A stretch of 64,000 nt of DNA from Methanosarcina horonobensis HB-1 = JCM 15518 (GCF_000970285.1 NZ_CP009516.1:1281036-1345035); one strand, 5' to 3'. Numbered from the stretch's first letter, positions 8,371 through 17,545 are shown. Notes: a model not told the origin generated them from the sequence alone. Numbers and translations: made by a program.

Positions 8371-9099
8371 TTATTTTCTTCTGACCATATATACGCCCAA
8401 CAGCCCGATTCCCGCTATTATCGCGCCAAAGCCTGGAGCACTGAATGAACCCGAGCCTTCGGCATTTACCCCTGAGGTTTCTTCAAGCTCTGGAGCTTCT
8501 GTGGGATTTTTGGAGGGTTCCTCGACTGTAAAGGGATGAGTAAGTGAAATAGGGTTGTAATCGTCCTTGTTATCCCCGGGCCAGTAGAGACCTGCGAAAT
8601 GTACGGTAGATGTACCTACCTTTTCTCCTTTTACGTCAATGTATATTGTCCTGGCATTTCCGGGAGGTACTGAAAATATGCCATAGACCGTACCTGCTGC
8701 ACCTGCCTGCCCAAAACCCTGTCCGTATACGTGGATTCCGGAGGGTACGCTGATTCTTGCATCCACATTCAGGGTAACTTCATTGAGGGATGGGTTTTCT
8801 ATATAAAGTTCAACAAGGCCATCTTCGTTTTCAGTAATGACGTCATTAACCGGTCGGAGGACTACAGTCGGGCCCACCCTGAATTTCTGTTCAGCTGCAG
8901 AAGTTGCATTTGTTTCATTTACAGCTTCGGTTACATTGACCAGACATGATTCGTTTACAGATGCTGATCCGTTGGTAGTCGAGACCTTTGATACAGATTT
9001 ATTTGCTGTTGTGTTATTTCCTGCTGCTGCGGTAACGCACGGGAGTACAGCCCCAAAAATAAGGACTGAGAGTAACAGTATTGACAGATATTTTTTCAT
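8371..9099 (-). CDS. Exported beta-domain protein with PGF-CTERM anchor
   Basis: The 242-residue protein has a clear signal peptide (MKKYLSILLLSVLIFGAVLP, ending near TAAAG), then an Asn/Thr/Ser-rich stretch with several N-glycosylation sequons (NNTT, NES, NVT, NET, NAT). An immunoglobulin-like beta domain spans about residues 70-190. A short linker leads to APGFGAIIAGIGLLGVYM and RRK, a canonical PGF-CTERM tail. The domain parallels that of the downstream gene at 7243: both have VG..x..V, a YxFGD/YWPGD element and a terminal V-K/E-E strand. Together they form a same-strand pair 138 nt apart that is probably co-expressed. The role is unknown beyond a cell-surface location. Confidence 0.85.
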   Translation of the reverse strand: MKKYLSILLLSVLIFGAVLPCVTAAAGNNTTANKSVSKVSTTNGSASVNESCLVNVTEAVNETNATSAAEQKFRVGPTVVLRPVNDVITENEDGLVELYIENPSLNEVTLNVDARISVPSGIHVYGQGFGQAGAAGTVYGIFSVPPGNARTIYIDVKGEKVGTSTVHFAGLYWPGDNKDDYNPISLTHPFTVEEPSKNPTEAPELEETSGVNAEGSGSFSAPGFGAIIAGIGLLGVYMVRRK

Positions 9100-9479
9100 C
9101 CTCTACACCTCTTCCCAGGGGTATTACATCTGGAATTTTTTGGTGAATATGTTTTTCAAAAATTGACTGTGGTCTCTCCAGGAACTATTTCTTTCTCCAA
9201 TAAGTACCTCCTTGGTTTATTGAGCCTATAGTTTAATTCACTTTCGGCTGTCACATTACAGTCTACCTGTGTGAATTCTGCCTTCCATTTACGGTATTTA
9301 TAAAAACCGGATGATAACTCCTGTATTTATTCCGGTTTTTCCTGTGAGCCATTTGTTGAAACTTGTTAAAAAAATATATCTTGAGGTTGGAAGTATGGAT
9401 GACAGTTTATTAAGAGTTGAGAACCACTACTTTTCCTGACTATTTCTCAGGTCTGCCGCTTACCTTAAAACGTTTTTTT
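9100..9479. other. Intergenic region, nothing recognised
   Basis: AT-rich sequence between the divergent exported-protein gene and the hydrolase pseudogene. It presumably holds the promoter of the minus-strand pair. I see no defined motif. Confidence 0.5.
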
Positions 9480-10204
9480 TGTATGAAAATGAGAATTATG
9501 CAAACCTAGACTATCGATGAATACATTAACAAAGGTATCAATGCATCAAACAAAGGTATCAATGCATCAAGAAACCATACTTCTCTCTTAAGCGAAAAAT
9601 CTGCAGAAAATATAGAGTACGGCAATCGGCCACAGTCACGGAGCATTACTTCTTACAGCTTACGAAGCAAGCGAGTATGATGACCTGTCCGCAGGTTCTG
9701 TTGACAGAATAGTGCCTGTTGATATTATTATTGCATATAATCCCTATAGTTCCGAGTTAATTTAGAATCAGAAGCAGGAATTTGATGCTATTTCGGAAAA
9801 GTATTGAAGACAGAGTTTCTAATGATAGTAGTATGGCAAGTATGATGTTCATTGCCTACCTCGCCTCTACTGAACCTGACTCCAGTTTTTATCTCCAGCC
9901 CGAACTTACAAACAGGCAGTTCTTCAGGCTCATGGCCAGCCACACATATAGTTTTTTCATGTATCCTTACATTTCTGACTATCACTACTGGAGCGGAGAT
10001 TTTAGCGGTCTTTATTATGTTGATGAAAATTGGCTGCTTAATTTGACTCTGACCGGAGGAGCTGCCCCTCATACCCCTAAATACCTTGACCAGTATAATC
10101 AGGGGCATGGTAGTTTGTTAATCGATCACAATTCTCCTGAATTATGGACTCTTATAAATAAATGGATAAAAGATAATAAGAACCTGAAAAAGAAAAGTAA
10201 ATAA
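9480..10204 (+). pseudogene. Alpha/beta-hydrolase pseudogene
   Basis: Translated piecewise, this segment reads like one hydrolase. The nucleophile elbow AIGHSHGALLLTAYEASEYD (G-x-S-x-G) lies at about 9620-9680, then VDIIIAYNPYSSEL, then a long C-terminal part that is still open from 9782 to 10204 (MMFIAYLASTEPDSSFYLQP, ending TLINKWIKDN). The pieces are interrupted by a TAG just before the elbow, another TAG at about 9763, and a frame change near 9810. A 21-bp in-frame duplication (9528-9569) lies in the N-terminal part. No start codon or SD is identifiable. The gene is therefore dead, and the 140-codon ORF is only its 3' remnant. Confidence 0.7.
9528..9569. repeat. Perfect 21-bp tandem duplication within the pseudogene
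   Basis: Positions 9528-9548 and 9549-9569 are identical. Each encodes NKGINAS in the presumed original frame, so the duplication added seven codons without a frameshift. Confidence 0.85.
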
Positions 10205-10317
10205 GAAGAATTAAACAAATAAGTCCGGACAAAAAATGTTCTAATTATACTGTATTGACAACTCCTCAATTTCAGGAAACAAAAAAATTTAATAGAAGAG
10301 CTATGGATTCTGACCTC

Positions 10318-11751
10318 TCAGGTTGCAAGCCGTTCTGCTCTTCCGATACGTTCTGTTCTCAAAAGACCTCTCAGGAAATACCTTGCCCATAAAAAGAGCA
10401 ATGTGGACCCTATTGCATTTCCTGCGATCATTCCCCACCAGACTCCTACCTGTCCGAGATCCAGGACAAAGGCAAAGAGGGCTGCAAAGAGCGGGGTAAA
10501 TACCATGGTTCTCAACAGGGTTGCTGTCAGAGCATTTACTCCTCTGCCGGCTCCCTGGAAGAAAGAGGAGGAGAATATTCCGAGTGCAACAATAGGGTAG
10601 AAAAGACACATTACATGCAGGAAATGTGCGAGGTCTGCTGTGATATGTGCTCCTCCTTCAGCCTGAGTAAAGATCGAAGCTATCTGCGTGGCGAAAGTAA
10701 ATATAAGGATGCCAGCTCCGCATTCCGTAAGGAAACCTAGTTTCGTTGAATAAGATAGAGCGGTTTTTGCTTTTATATAATCCCTTGACCCTATGGCAGC
10801 TCCTGACACCGAAACTACGGCTGTCGCTATCCCCATCAGGGGAGATATTGCGATTGTCGCTATTCTCCAGCCTGTGGAGTAAACTGCAACACCATCCGTA
10901 CTGCTGACGCTGACAATAATAAAGTTCATAAAAAGCATTGACAGAGACATTGAAAGCTGCTCGGCAGAAGCAGGGATTGAAACGTTCAGTATATCTCTTA
11001 TAATCCTTTTATCAAAGTGAAGGTCTTTGAAATTAAAACTGACATAGGTATCTTTTCTTAAAAATAGCCAGTTAGCCATTAAAAGAGCTGATACTGTGAT
11101 AGAGATCACCGTAGCCCAGGCTGCACCTGCAATTCCCATTTTAAAGGTGTATATGAAAATAGGGTCAAGGACTATGTTCAGGACTGCACCAAGAATCATT
11201 GCCCTCATTGCCCGCTTTGAATCGCCTTCGGCTCTGAGGATGGAGTTTGCCACATTGGAAAAGAAAATGATGACACTTCCCAGGAATATAACACGGGCAT
11301 ACGCTACTGCAAGTTCTGTTGTTTTTCCTGCACCTGCAAGGGTAAAGAGCTGTGGGGCAAACATGTAGAAGGGAAGTGTAAAAACCAGCGCAAGCAAAAA
11401 GATTATAATCATTGTGTGAACGGCTACGTTATCTGCGCCTGCTTTATCTTTTGCCCCTATCCTGCGGGAGATTGCAGACCCTCCGCCTATCCCTATTCCG
11501 TTGGATAGAGCCATGCTAATAAAGAAAAACGGAAACACAAAACCCATTGCAGCAAGAGCATCCGCTCCGAGTCCTGAAACCCAGTAAGTATCGACAAGGC
11601 TGTAGATTGTCTGTACAAACATAGCCACAATCATAGGGATTGCCAATTTCACGATAGCTTTTTTCGGGTCTCCTTGGAGGGCTTTCACGCCGTCTGTTAC
11701 TCTCCCCGAGTGCCCGGAAGCAATTTCATTTTTATAATGGTTATCTGTCAT
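10318..11751 (-). CDS. MATE family efflux transporter (copy 3)
   Basis: The 477-residue transporter has the same architecture as copy 1: GDPKKAIVKLAIPMIVAM, QTIYSLVDTYWVSGLGADAL, SISRRIGAKDK-type loop, SSFFQGAGRG and about 12 TM segments. Large blocks are identical to copy 1 at the protein level, and long DNA stretches match as well, for example around 2783-2830 and 11117-11164. A fairly recent duplication is likely, with copy 2 as an older branch. The N-terminal leader is shorter than in copy 2. No regulator gene adjoins it, so it may be controlled separately or in trans by the MarR/TrmB pair near copy 1. The substrate is unknown. Confidence 0.93.
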   Translation of the reverse strand: MTDNHYKNEIASGHSGRVTDGVKALQGDPKKAIVKLAIPMIVAMFVQTIYSLVDTYWVSGLGADALAAMGFVFPFFFISMALSNGIGIGGGSAISRRIGAKDKAGADNVAVHTMIIIFLLALVFTLPFYMFAPQLFTLAGAGKTTELAVAYARVIFLGSVIIFFSNVANSILRAEGDSKRAMRAMILGAVLNIVLDPIFIYTFKMGIAGAAWATVISITVSALLMANWLFLRKDTYVSFNFKDLHFDKRIIRDILNVSIPASAEQLSMSLSMLFMNFIIVSVSSTDGVAVYSTGWRIATIAISPLMGIATAVVSVSGAAIGSRDYIKAKTALSYSTKLGFLTECGAGILIFTFATQIASIFTQAEGGAHITADLAHFLHVMCLFYPIVALGIFSSSFFQGAGRGVNALTATLLRTMVFTPLFAALFAFVLDLGQVGVWWGMIAGNAIGSTLLFLWARYFLRGLLRTERIGRAERLAT

Positions 11752-12484
11752 TTATTATAGCTTCCTTAAAGACTTCATCTTCCAGAATCACTCTTTAGCC
11801 TGTTTCATCACCTTTTTTCTAATCTGGTTTTTTCGCTTCCTTGTTGTCAATACCGGCTTTCTATGTACTGGCTTCTATGGACGGATCAATTTCCTGATTA
11901 AAAGTTTATAGTTCTAAGGATTCAAGAGTTTAAATTACCAATTCTTTGAAATTTCAGTGTTTCTGTTAACAGAGCTACCAACTACTGGAAAACTAAAAGA
12001 TTCTGGGTCAACAAGTCTATAGGTTGGTTAGATTATTTGATTTTATATTGTTAGATTTCTAACTAATAGTTATATTTATAACTTTTCATGATTTCTCCGA
12101 TTTTCCAGAATAAATCTGTTGTAGAGTTATCTGTCATTGCTCAAGACGTAGAGGTTGTCAAAAGGTAAGAAAAGTATCAAATAAGCAGTAATTTAAAAAA
12201 TTTATAATGTTGGAGTCATGTATATTTATTAAATATCTTCTCTTAGTTCAGAATTTTTATCAGCACAGACAGTACAGGATGTTCCCGCCAGAAAAGCTGG
12301 CGGCATCTCTGCAAAAATAAAAAAGAACGCTAAAGAGAAGTCTCAATGAAGTATTTTTTTAGATCTTTCAGACCTTTAGCTCATCTTTTTATAACAATTT
12401 ATACTCAAAATCCAGCTTATAGTTGTCACAGCCTTATAATTGCAAATAACCAGACTTTTATTTGATTGGAGTGCTAAAATTGTT
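11752..12484. other. Intergenic region with one hairpin
   Basis: 730 bp of AT-rich sequence without a credible ORF. A 7-bp perfect hairpin, CCGCCAG/CTGGCGG with a 5-nt loop, lies at 12285-12303. No T-tract follows it on either strand, so it is not an obvious terminator. Confidence 0.5.
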
Positions 12485-13204
12485 TCAGGCAATTTTTGAG
12501 AGTATGGCATGGTATCTGTACTCATAGTACATTGATTTCACACACTCCATCTGGAAACCGTTTCTATGGGCAATTTTTCCAACCAGATGGGGGCTGTGTG
12601 AATTTCCTATTATATCACCTGGCTGGTTTCTCAAAAAAGCAAGTATTCTTCTTACGCAGCCGACATATGCTCTGACAAATATGTTCCAGGACATGAAATT
12701 ATGTGAAAACCATCCGATTTTCCATAAATAATAAAGCTTAGGATCAATTATATCAAATAATACTATTTTCCCGTCTTTATTCAGATACTCGGAAGCATTG
12801 TGAATAAAATCTTCTAACTGTTCAGGTGTAAAGTACTGGACAACTTCGGTTGCTGTTATTCTGTCAAACTTCAGGTTTAATTCATCCCATATTGTCTTAT
12901 CGTCAGCAAGGATTAAATCCACATTTCCATACTTCTGTTCCAGGATTTTTTTTTCCGCTTCAAATAGCATGGATCTGGAAAAATCAGATCCTATAACTTT
13001 TTCATACTTTGGTACATAGTGTATAAGAAGTTCTCCTGCCCCGCATCCAAAATCAAGGAGAGTTTTTCCTCCATTCAAGTGGAATAGCTTTTCGTTTGCC
13101 TCTTTAGTAAGAAATTCTTCAGTTGAAAACCTGTGTCCACCTTTCTTTTTATCTGAAAAGTACTCTTCCCAGGAGAACTCTGATCTTTTAAGTACTGACC
13201 CCAT
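12485..13204 (-). CDS. Class I SAM-dependent methyltransferase
   Basis: A Rossmann-fold methyltransferase of about 239 residues. Motif I is LLDFGCGAGELL, the acidic end of beta 2 is VIGSDFSRSM, and FDRITATEVVQYFTPEQLED followed by GKIVLFDIIDP corresponds to the later strands. The C-terminal third has an aromatic, basic helix (WFSHNFMSWNIFVRAYVG) that may contact membranes or substrate. Arrangement and length resemble methyltransferase-11/25 proteins acting on small molecules or lipids. The substrate cannot be told. I prefer ATG 13204. A GTG at 13228 is possible and adds eight residues. It has no operon partner. Confidence 0.85.
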   Translation of the reverse strand: MGSVLKRSEFSWEEYFSDKKKGGHRFSTEEFLTKEANEKLFHLNGGKTLLDFGCGAGELLIHYVPKYEKVIGSDFSRSMLFEAEKKILEQKYGNVDLILADDKTIWDELNLKFDRITATEVVQYFTPEQLEDFIHNASEYLNKDGKIVLFDIIDPKLYYLWKIGWFSHNFMSWNIFVRAYVGCVRRILAFLRNQPGDIIGNSHSPHLVGKIAHRNGFQMECVKSMYYEYRYHAILSKIA

Positions 13205-13651
13205 ACTATCATCCCGTTCTTTACCCACCCTTCACATTTCCCGGTGATCCCCCGAAGAAACCAGGAAATTAAAGTTAAAGCTGGATATGATTACGAAGAT
13301 TACGTCTTTTTAAAGCTTATAAAGGAAAATATAATTGTACTATTAATAATGTAGAATCTTATATAGGCTTTGAAATAATTGTTCTGAGAAGAATTCCTGT
13401 TCTATTCTATTGCCCGGTTTATGAGTACCGGTTATATAAAAAAACTCAAATTCAGAGCTTAAGAACTTCTGAATGGAAAGATATAACAATTAAAAGGAGA
13501 AATCTAAATCGTTTATTACCTTTGCTCATTTTTTCTACTATAAGAATTACAAATGCTTCAGCTTAAAACTACTTGAAATTAGTTTTTATTAGTTTTTATC
13601 TAGTTTTATCGTTTTTGGACTTAATCTGACCTTATCAAAACAGACTTCGTA
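13205..13651. other. Intergenic region, nothing recognised
   Basis: AT-rich sequence between two minus-strand genes with no convincing ORF, repeat or RNA. It presumably carries the methyltransferase promoter. Confidence 0.5.
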
Positions 13652-15019
13652 TTACTTTTTTCCGCCACACAGCACTGCTGCAGCCCTTACTGCACTCTCA
13701 GGTGTGAAAAAGACTGGCATTCCGGTTTTTGTAAATGCCGAAGCAAGTTCCCGGCTGAATTTCCCGCCTGGAGAGCTGATAAGAATGGGTTTTCCGCAGC
13801 TGTCAGCAAAGTCCCTGATTTTTCCAGCAACTCCTCCAGTAAGAAGAGGCGGACCCCAGAGCAAGCTGACAATTGCAAGGTCGTATTCTTCTGCAGGAGT
13901 CTCCTGCAAGGCAGCAACGTAATGTTCATTCCGTACACTGCCTGTCAGGTCCACAGGGTTTCTTACGGAAGCAAAAGCCGGAAGTTTTTCCTTCAATTTC
14001 TTTACTGCGGTTTCGGAAAGCTCAGGGACCCTGAGCCCTGCCTCTTCACAGGCATCGGCAATAGAAATTCCTATTCCTCCTCCATCAGTTATTATCAGGA
14101 CCCTTTTTCCTTCTACAGGGGAATATCTGTTGAGGACTTTACAGGCATCTTTCAGCTCTTCGTAACTGGCAGCCTCAATTATGCCCGTTTTCCGAAAAGC
14201 GGCTTCATAGGCTTCATACATTCCGCTGATAGCACCTGTGTGAGAACTGGCTGCCCTTGCCCCCGGCTCCCTCTTCCCGACCTTGAGAGCTACTATAGGT
14301 TTCTTTTTTGCACAGCTGGAAGCGACTTCAAGAAATCTCCGCCCGTTTGCTACGGATTCAATGTAAAGGGCAACGGCTTTTGTGGCTTCGTCCCGTGCAA
14401 GGAATTCAAGGCAGTCGCTTTCGTCAACATCAACTTTATTTCCGTAACTTACGACCCTTGCAATGCCTGCTCCTTCATTTGCAAGTTCGTCCATAATCAT
14501 AGCCGCAAAAGACCCGCTCTGCGTAAGTACGGAAACTCCGTCTCTGACAGGTCTTTCTATCTTTTCCCGTTCTATGAAAAAGGTGTCCACGTTTGAGACA
14601 GTATCATATATACCCAGGCAGTTAGGGCCCATAGCCCTGATGCCTTTTTCTTTTAAAAGAGCCTTCAGCTCATCTTCCATCTTTTTCCCGCCAAGTCCCG
14701 TTTCCCGAAATCCTGAGCTCACAATTATAGCTCCTTTTATGTTTTCCACATGGCCTCTCAGGACCTCAAGGACAGCTTTAGCCGGGACTGCAAAAATAGC
14801 AATATCAATTTTGTTTTCAATCTCTCCTGGAGTCGAATAACATTTGAGCCCCTCAATTTCTCTGTAACCGGGGTTTACAGGATAGATCTTTCCTTTAAAT
14901 TTCATTTTCCTGAGGCTTTCCAGGATCGTATGGGAGAGTTTCTCAGGATTTGGAGACGCTCCTATCAGGGCTATGCTTTCAGGCTTGAAGAAAAAGTCAA
15001 TACATTCTTCGGAACTCAT
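13652..15019 (-). CDS. Acyl-CoA synthetase (ADP-forming), alpha-type subunit
   Basis: The 455-residue protein has the alpha-subunit layout of NDP-forming acetate/acyl-CoA ligases, which make or use acyl-CoA with ATP and a phosphohistidine intermediate. The CoA-binding domain begins FFKPESIALIGASPNPEKLS and contains AMGPNCLGIYD. A succinyl-CoA-ligase-like domain follows with SVLTQSGSFA and the phosphorylatable His in AASSHTGAISG. A third ligase-like domain begins RVLIITDGGGIGI. The beta subunit (ATP-grasp) is not fused and not adjacent, so it must lie elsewhere. The start at ATG 15019 has GGAGG 6 nt upstream. The frame stays open upstream to 15145, but those residues do not resemble the family. 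Confidence 0.88.
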   Translation of the reverse strand: MSSEECIDFFFKPESIALIGASPNPEKLSHTILESLRKMKFKGKIYPVNPGYREIEGLKCYSTPGEIENKIDIAIFAVPAKAVLEVLRGHVENIKGAIIVSSGFRETGLGGKKMEDELKALLKEKGIRAMGPNCLGIYDTVSNVDTFFIEREKIERPVRDGVSVLTQSGSFAAMIMDELANEGAGIARVVSYGNKVDVDESDCLEFLARDEATKAVALYIESVANGRRFLEVASSCAKKKPIVALKVGKREPGARAASSHTGAISGMYEAYEAAFRKTGIIEAASYEELKDACKVLNRYSPVEGKRVLIITDGGGIGISIADACEEAGLRVPELSETAVKKLKEKLPAFASVRNPVDLTGSVRNEHYVAALQETPAEEYDLAIVSLLWGPPLLTGGVAGKIRDFADSCGKPILISSPGGKFSRELASAFTKTGMPVFFTPESAVRAAAVLCGGKK

Positions 15020-15271
15020 TGATGCCTCCATGACAGTACAGATCCGTGCAGACCAATTGAGGCTGTTTTTGATACTTTTTTCTTTGGACCAGCAGGCTGG
15101 TGGCTCTATTTCCTGAAGTACATGCCTTGAAACATTACTCTGCAATCTATCTCGAGCCCTTCCCCTGCGTAATATTAGCTAGGGCTCGCTTGTATAAAAC
15201 AGTTTCAATGTAAGGTAACCATGATTTCAGTCGGGAACTAGCAGTCTTTCCTTCGTGAACTCTTCCAGCGT

Positions 15272-15628
15272 TTAGTGATCACAGTACATACATATGGCTT
15301 TTTCGCACTCTTCGTTCTGGAACTTCCACTTTAGTCCCCAGCGTTTTATTGCCTGTATTATTTTTACGAAATCTGTCCCGCTTTCAGTAAGGTAATATTC
15401 GGATCTGGGTGGGTTTGAGGAGTCATCAATTCTTTTTGCGATCAAGCCTTCATTTTCAAGCTCCGTAAGCCTTTCCGAAAGGATTTTTGGGGTTATGTAT
15501 CCGAGTTTTCTTTTCAGCTCATTGAAGCGCTTTTCCTTTTTCTCCCCTTTGTGAAGCTCAAGCAGGATATGGATAGTCCACCTTTTCCCAATGATATTCA
15601 TTGTCTTATAGACTGTACAGTCTTTCAT
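15272..15628 (-). CDS. HxlR family transcriptional regulator
   Basis: A 118-residue winged-helix protein typical of HxlR. The conserved N-terminal Cys is in MKDCTVYKTMNIIGKRWTIH, with RFNELKRKLGYITPKILSER as the recognition region and a wing NPPRSEYYLTESG. The C-terminus holds three further Cys (CEKAICMYCDH), which could sense redox state or metal. HxlR proteins respond to aldehydes, quinones or redox signals. It is divergent from the siroheme-protein operon starting at 15909, and paired dyads lie between them. It is a plausible regulator of that operon. Confidence 0.9.
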   Translation of the reverse strand: MKDCTVYKTMNIIGKRWTIHILLELHKGEKKEKRFNELKRKLGYITPKILSERLTELENEGLIAKRIDDSSNPPRSEYYLTESGTDFVKIIQAIKRWGLKWKFQNEECEKAICMYCDH

Positions 15629-15662
15629 GGTATAAACATAGAAACTGTCTGATATATAAATT

Positions 15663-15695
15663 AGTATCTCTAATATACTGGTATCAAAAGGATAC
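15663..15695. promoter_or_regulatory. Paired dyad operator candidates in a divergent promoter
   Basis: Two short inverted repeats sit side by side: AGTAT at 15663-15667 with ATACT at 15675-15679, and GTATC at 15681-15685 with GATAC at 15691-15695. The shared GTATC/AGTAT core suggests two binding sites for one dimeric regulator. They lie 35-67 bp upstream of the HxlR start and about 215 bp upstream of the redox operon. This is inferred from sequence only. Confidence 0.4.
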
Positions 15696-15908
15696 TATTA
15701 TAAAATACAATTTTATAATAAAATCTTTTTAAATGATATGCCTCTATACATGATACAGTCCAGGCATGGTTTCATGAACTCCGGCTGTATGTATGAATTG
15801 TTTCTCAAAAATAAGCCGGAAGACTTTGCCTGCTCTGCTATGCAGCTGTCTGGCAGTCTGGGCATACCATAAAACTCCAGCTATAAAGATTAGGAGAAAG
15901 GATCAACC

Positions 15909-16571
15909 GTGAAAGATAATCTACCGGAAAAAGGCGCAATCGTTCAGAGAGACCGTGAGACATACGCAATAGCCCCGCACCTCCCGGGTGGAATCGTGGA
16001 TCCCGATACTCTTATAAAAATCGGTGAAGTTGCGAAAAAGTACGGGGCAGTTGCCCTGAAAGCGACCTCTGCTCAGAGAATTGCCATCGTGGGTCTTAAA
16101 GAAGAAGACCTTGACAATGTCTGGGCTGACCTGGACATGAAACCCGGAGCAGCAATAGGTCTTTGCGTTAGAAGCGTTAAATTCTGTCCGGGGACTACTT
16201 TCTGCAAGCAGGGTAAACAGGATGCTGTAAGCCTGGGTCGCAAACTGGACGAGAAATATCACGGAATGCCGATGCCTTCCAAACTTAAAATCGGAGTTAG
16301 CGGTTGTCCAAATTCATGCGCCGAACCTGCTATCAAGGACATAGGAGTAATGGGCACAGCAAAAGGATACAACCTCATGGTTGGCGGCTCTGCTGCTGCA
16401 ATGCCAAGGCTTGCCCAGGTTGTAGCAAAGGACCTTTCCGAAGCCGAGGTTCTTGAAGTCGTGGATAGAATCCTTAACTTCTATAAAAACTCCGGCACAA
16501 AAAAGAGGCTTGGAAAGTTTATTGAAGATATGGGTCTGGATGAGTTTAAAAAACAGATAGGATTAGTTTAA
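15909..16571 (+). CDS. Small siroheme/[4Fe-4S] sulfite-reductase-like protein
   Basis: The 220-residue protein has one ferredoxin-like substrate-entry half (YAIAPHLPGGIVDP, KATSAQRIAIVG) followed by one siroheme/FeS half. The cluster ligands are CVRSVKFCPGTTFC-type cysteines near residue 96-108 and the SGCPNSC motif near residue 136. These resemble the small dissimilatory-sulfite-reductase-like proteins of methanogens rather than full-length reductases, which have about twice this length. It probably reduces sulfite, nitrite or another small oxyanion, or transfers electrons. It starts at GTG 15909 with AGGAG about 11 nt upstream. It heads a run of small redox genes that includes a ferredoxin (18657), its most likely electron donor. 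Confidence 0.85.
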   Translation: MKDNLPEKGAIVQRDRETYAIAPHLPGGIVDPDTLIKIGEVAKKYGAVALKATSAQRIAIVGLKEEDLDNVWADLDMKPGAAIGLCVRSVKFCPGTTFCKQGKQDAVSLGRKLDEKYHGMPMPSKLKIGVSGCPNSCAEPAIKDIGVMGTAKGYNLMVGGSAAAMPRLAQVVAKDLSEAEVLEVVDRILNFYKNSGTKKRLGKFIEDMGLDEFKKQIGLV

Positions 16572-16824
16572 AAAACAGGTAGGGTTGTAACTTACACGTT
16601 AAGTTACATATCTTTTGCCTTACGGATGTTTTATTAAGACACTGGCATCTGTTATTTAACCGCAAATCTGTGTGGTGTGTTTCCTCTGTAAATCTCGAGC
16701 TTTATTTCCTTTCAGGGCTTGAGGTTAGGACTCTCAAGGCTCGGGCAGAGGAAATTCAGCAAGAAAACGGCTGGTTTAGAGACTGATTTAATAAGTTCAT
16801 AGCAGTCAGAAAGGGGAAAGTTGA

Positions 16825-17163
16825 ATGAAAGTTATTGAGATGAAATCCTCACCGGAAAAGCCTAACCCTCACAATGTGAGCGTACGGATGCTCTATGATA
16901 CAGAACATGCCCAGGTGGTACATATCGAACTCAAACCAGGGGAAACTTTGAAAAAGCACATTACACCTGTAGATGTATTTTTCTATATTCTTGAGGGAAA
17001 AGGTATAGTTGAGATAGGGGATGAGCAGGAAGAAGTAAGCAGAGACATGTTGATCGAAAGCCCTGCAAAGGTTCCCCATCGGCTTCTGAATCCCGGAGAT
17101 AGAATTTTCAGAGTACTTGTTGTAAAAGTCCCGAGGCAGACTGAGCCCACCCGCCTGCTGTAA
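16825..17163 (+). CDS. Cupin domain protein
   Basis: A 112-residue single-domain cupin. Motif 1 is LKPGETLKKHITPVDVFFYILEGKG and motif 2 is LIESPAKVPHRLLNPGD. The usual metal ligands are only partly kept: one His in motif 1 (KKHITP) and one in motif 2 (PHRLL), while the second motif-1 His is replaced within VDVFF. Metal binding is therefore uncertain. It lies 250 nt after the siroheme gene and 17 nt before the CGGC gene. Its position suggests a role in the same redox or sulfur process, but the function is not known. SD GGGG precedes the ATG. Confidence 0.85.
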   Translation: MKVIEMKSSPEKPNPHNVSVRMLYDTEHAQVVHIELKPGETLKKHITPVDVFFYILEGKGIVEIGDEQEEVSRDMLIESPAKVPHRLLNPGDRIFRVLVVKVPRQTEPTRLL

Positions 17164-17179
17164 AATTGAGTTCATAAAG

Positions 17180-17545
17180 TTGTTAAAGGACTGTCAAACA
17201 TTGACCGAGAAGACAAAACCAGCAAAAATCGCGGTTATACGCTGCGATATAGTCTCTGAGGCCTGTCCTGGAGTGGGCTGTTTCAAAGCTTTCAATGAGA
17301 GGAAGTTCCACTTTAAGGAATACGATGGAGAAGCGCAGATAATTGCTTTCTTTACATGCGGTGGCTGCTCTGGCAGAAGGGTTTACCGCCTGCTGAATGC
17401 TCTGAAGAAACATGACCTCGATGTCGTGCACCTGAGCTCCTGCATGCTCATGGAAGACAGTTATCCGAAATGTCCCAATATTGATACTATCAAAAAGACG
17501 ATTCAGGATGCGGGTATAAAAGTGGTGGAAGGAACGCACCACTGA
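17180..17545 (+). CDS. CGGC domain protein
   Basis: The 121-residue protein carries the family signature FFTCGGCSGRR near residue 60. Other conserved cysteines lie at VIRCDIVSEACPGVGCFKAF and SSCMLMEDSYPKCPN. CGGC-domain proteins are small Cys-rich proteins presumed to bind metal or an FeS cluster, and their biochemistry is not settled. The start appears to be TTG 17180, as no ATG occurs before the conserved region, and the SD is weak. It is closely spaced to the cupin gene, so the two are probably co-transcribed. Confidence 0.82.
   Translation: MLKDCQTLTEKTKPAKIAVIRCDIVSEACPGVGCFKAFNERKFHFKEYDGEAQIIAFFTCGGCSGRRVYRLLNALKKHDLDVVHLSSCMLMEDSYPKCPNIDTIKKTIQDAGIKVVEGTHH

Noticed and set aside
5086-9569. 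Short tandem repeats that might suggest a CRISPR array
   Set aside because: The units at 5086, 7121 and 9528 are directly adjacent with no spacers and occur two or three times only. No cas genes are present in the window.
12285-12303. Rho-independent-like terminator
   Set aside because: The 7-bp hairpin lacks a T-tract on either side and does not lie directly behind a gene.
13205-13651. Possible decayed gene between the methyltransferase and the acyl-CoA synthetase
   Set aside because: No frame gives more than short chance stretches, and I recognise no motif.
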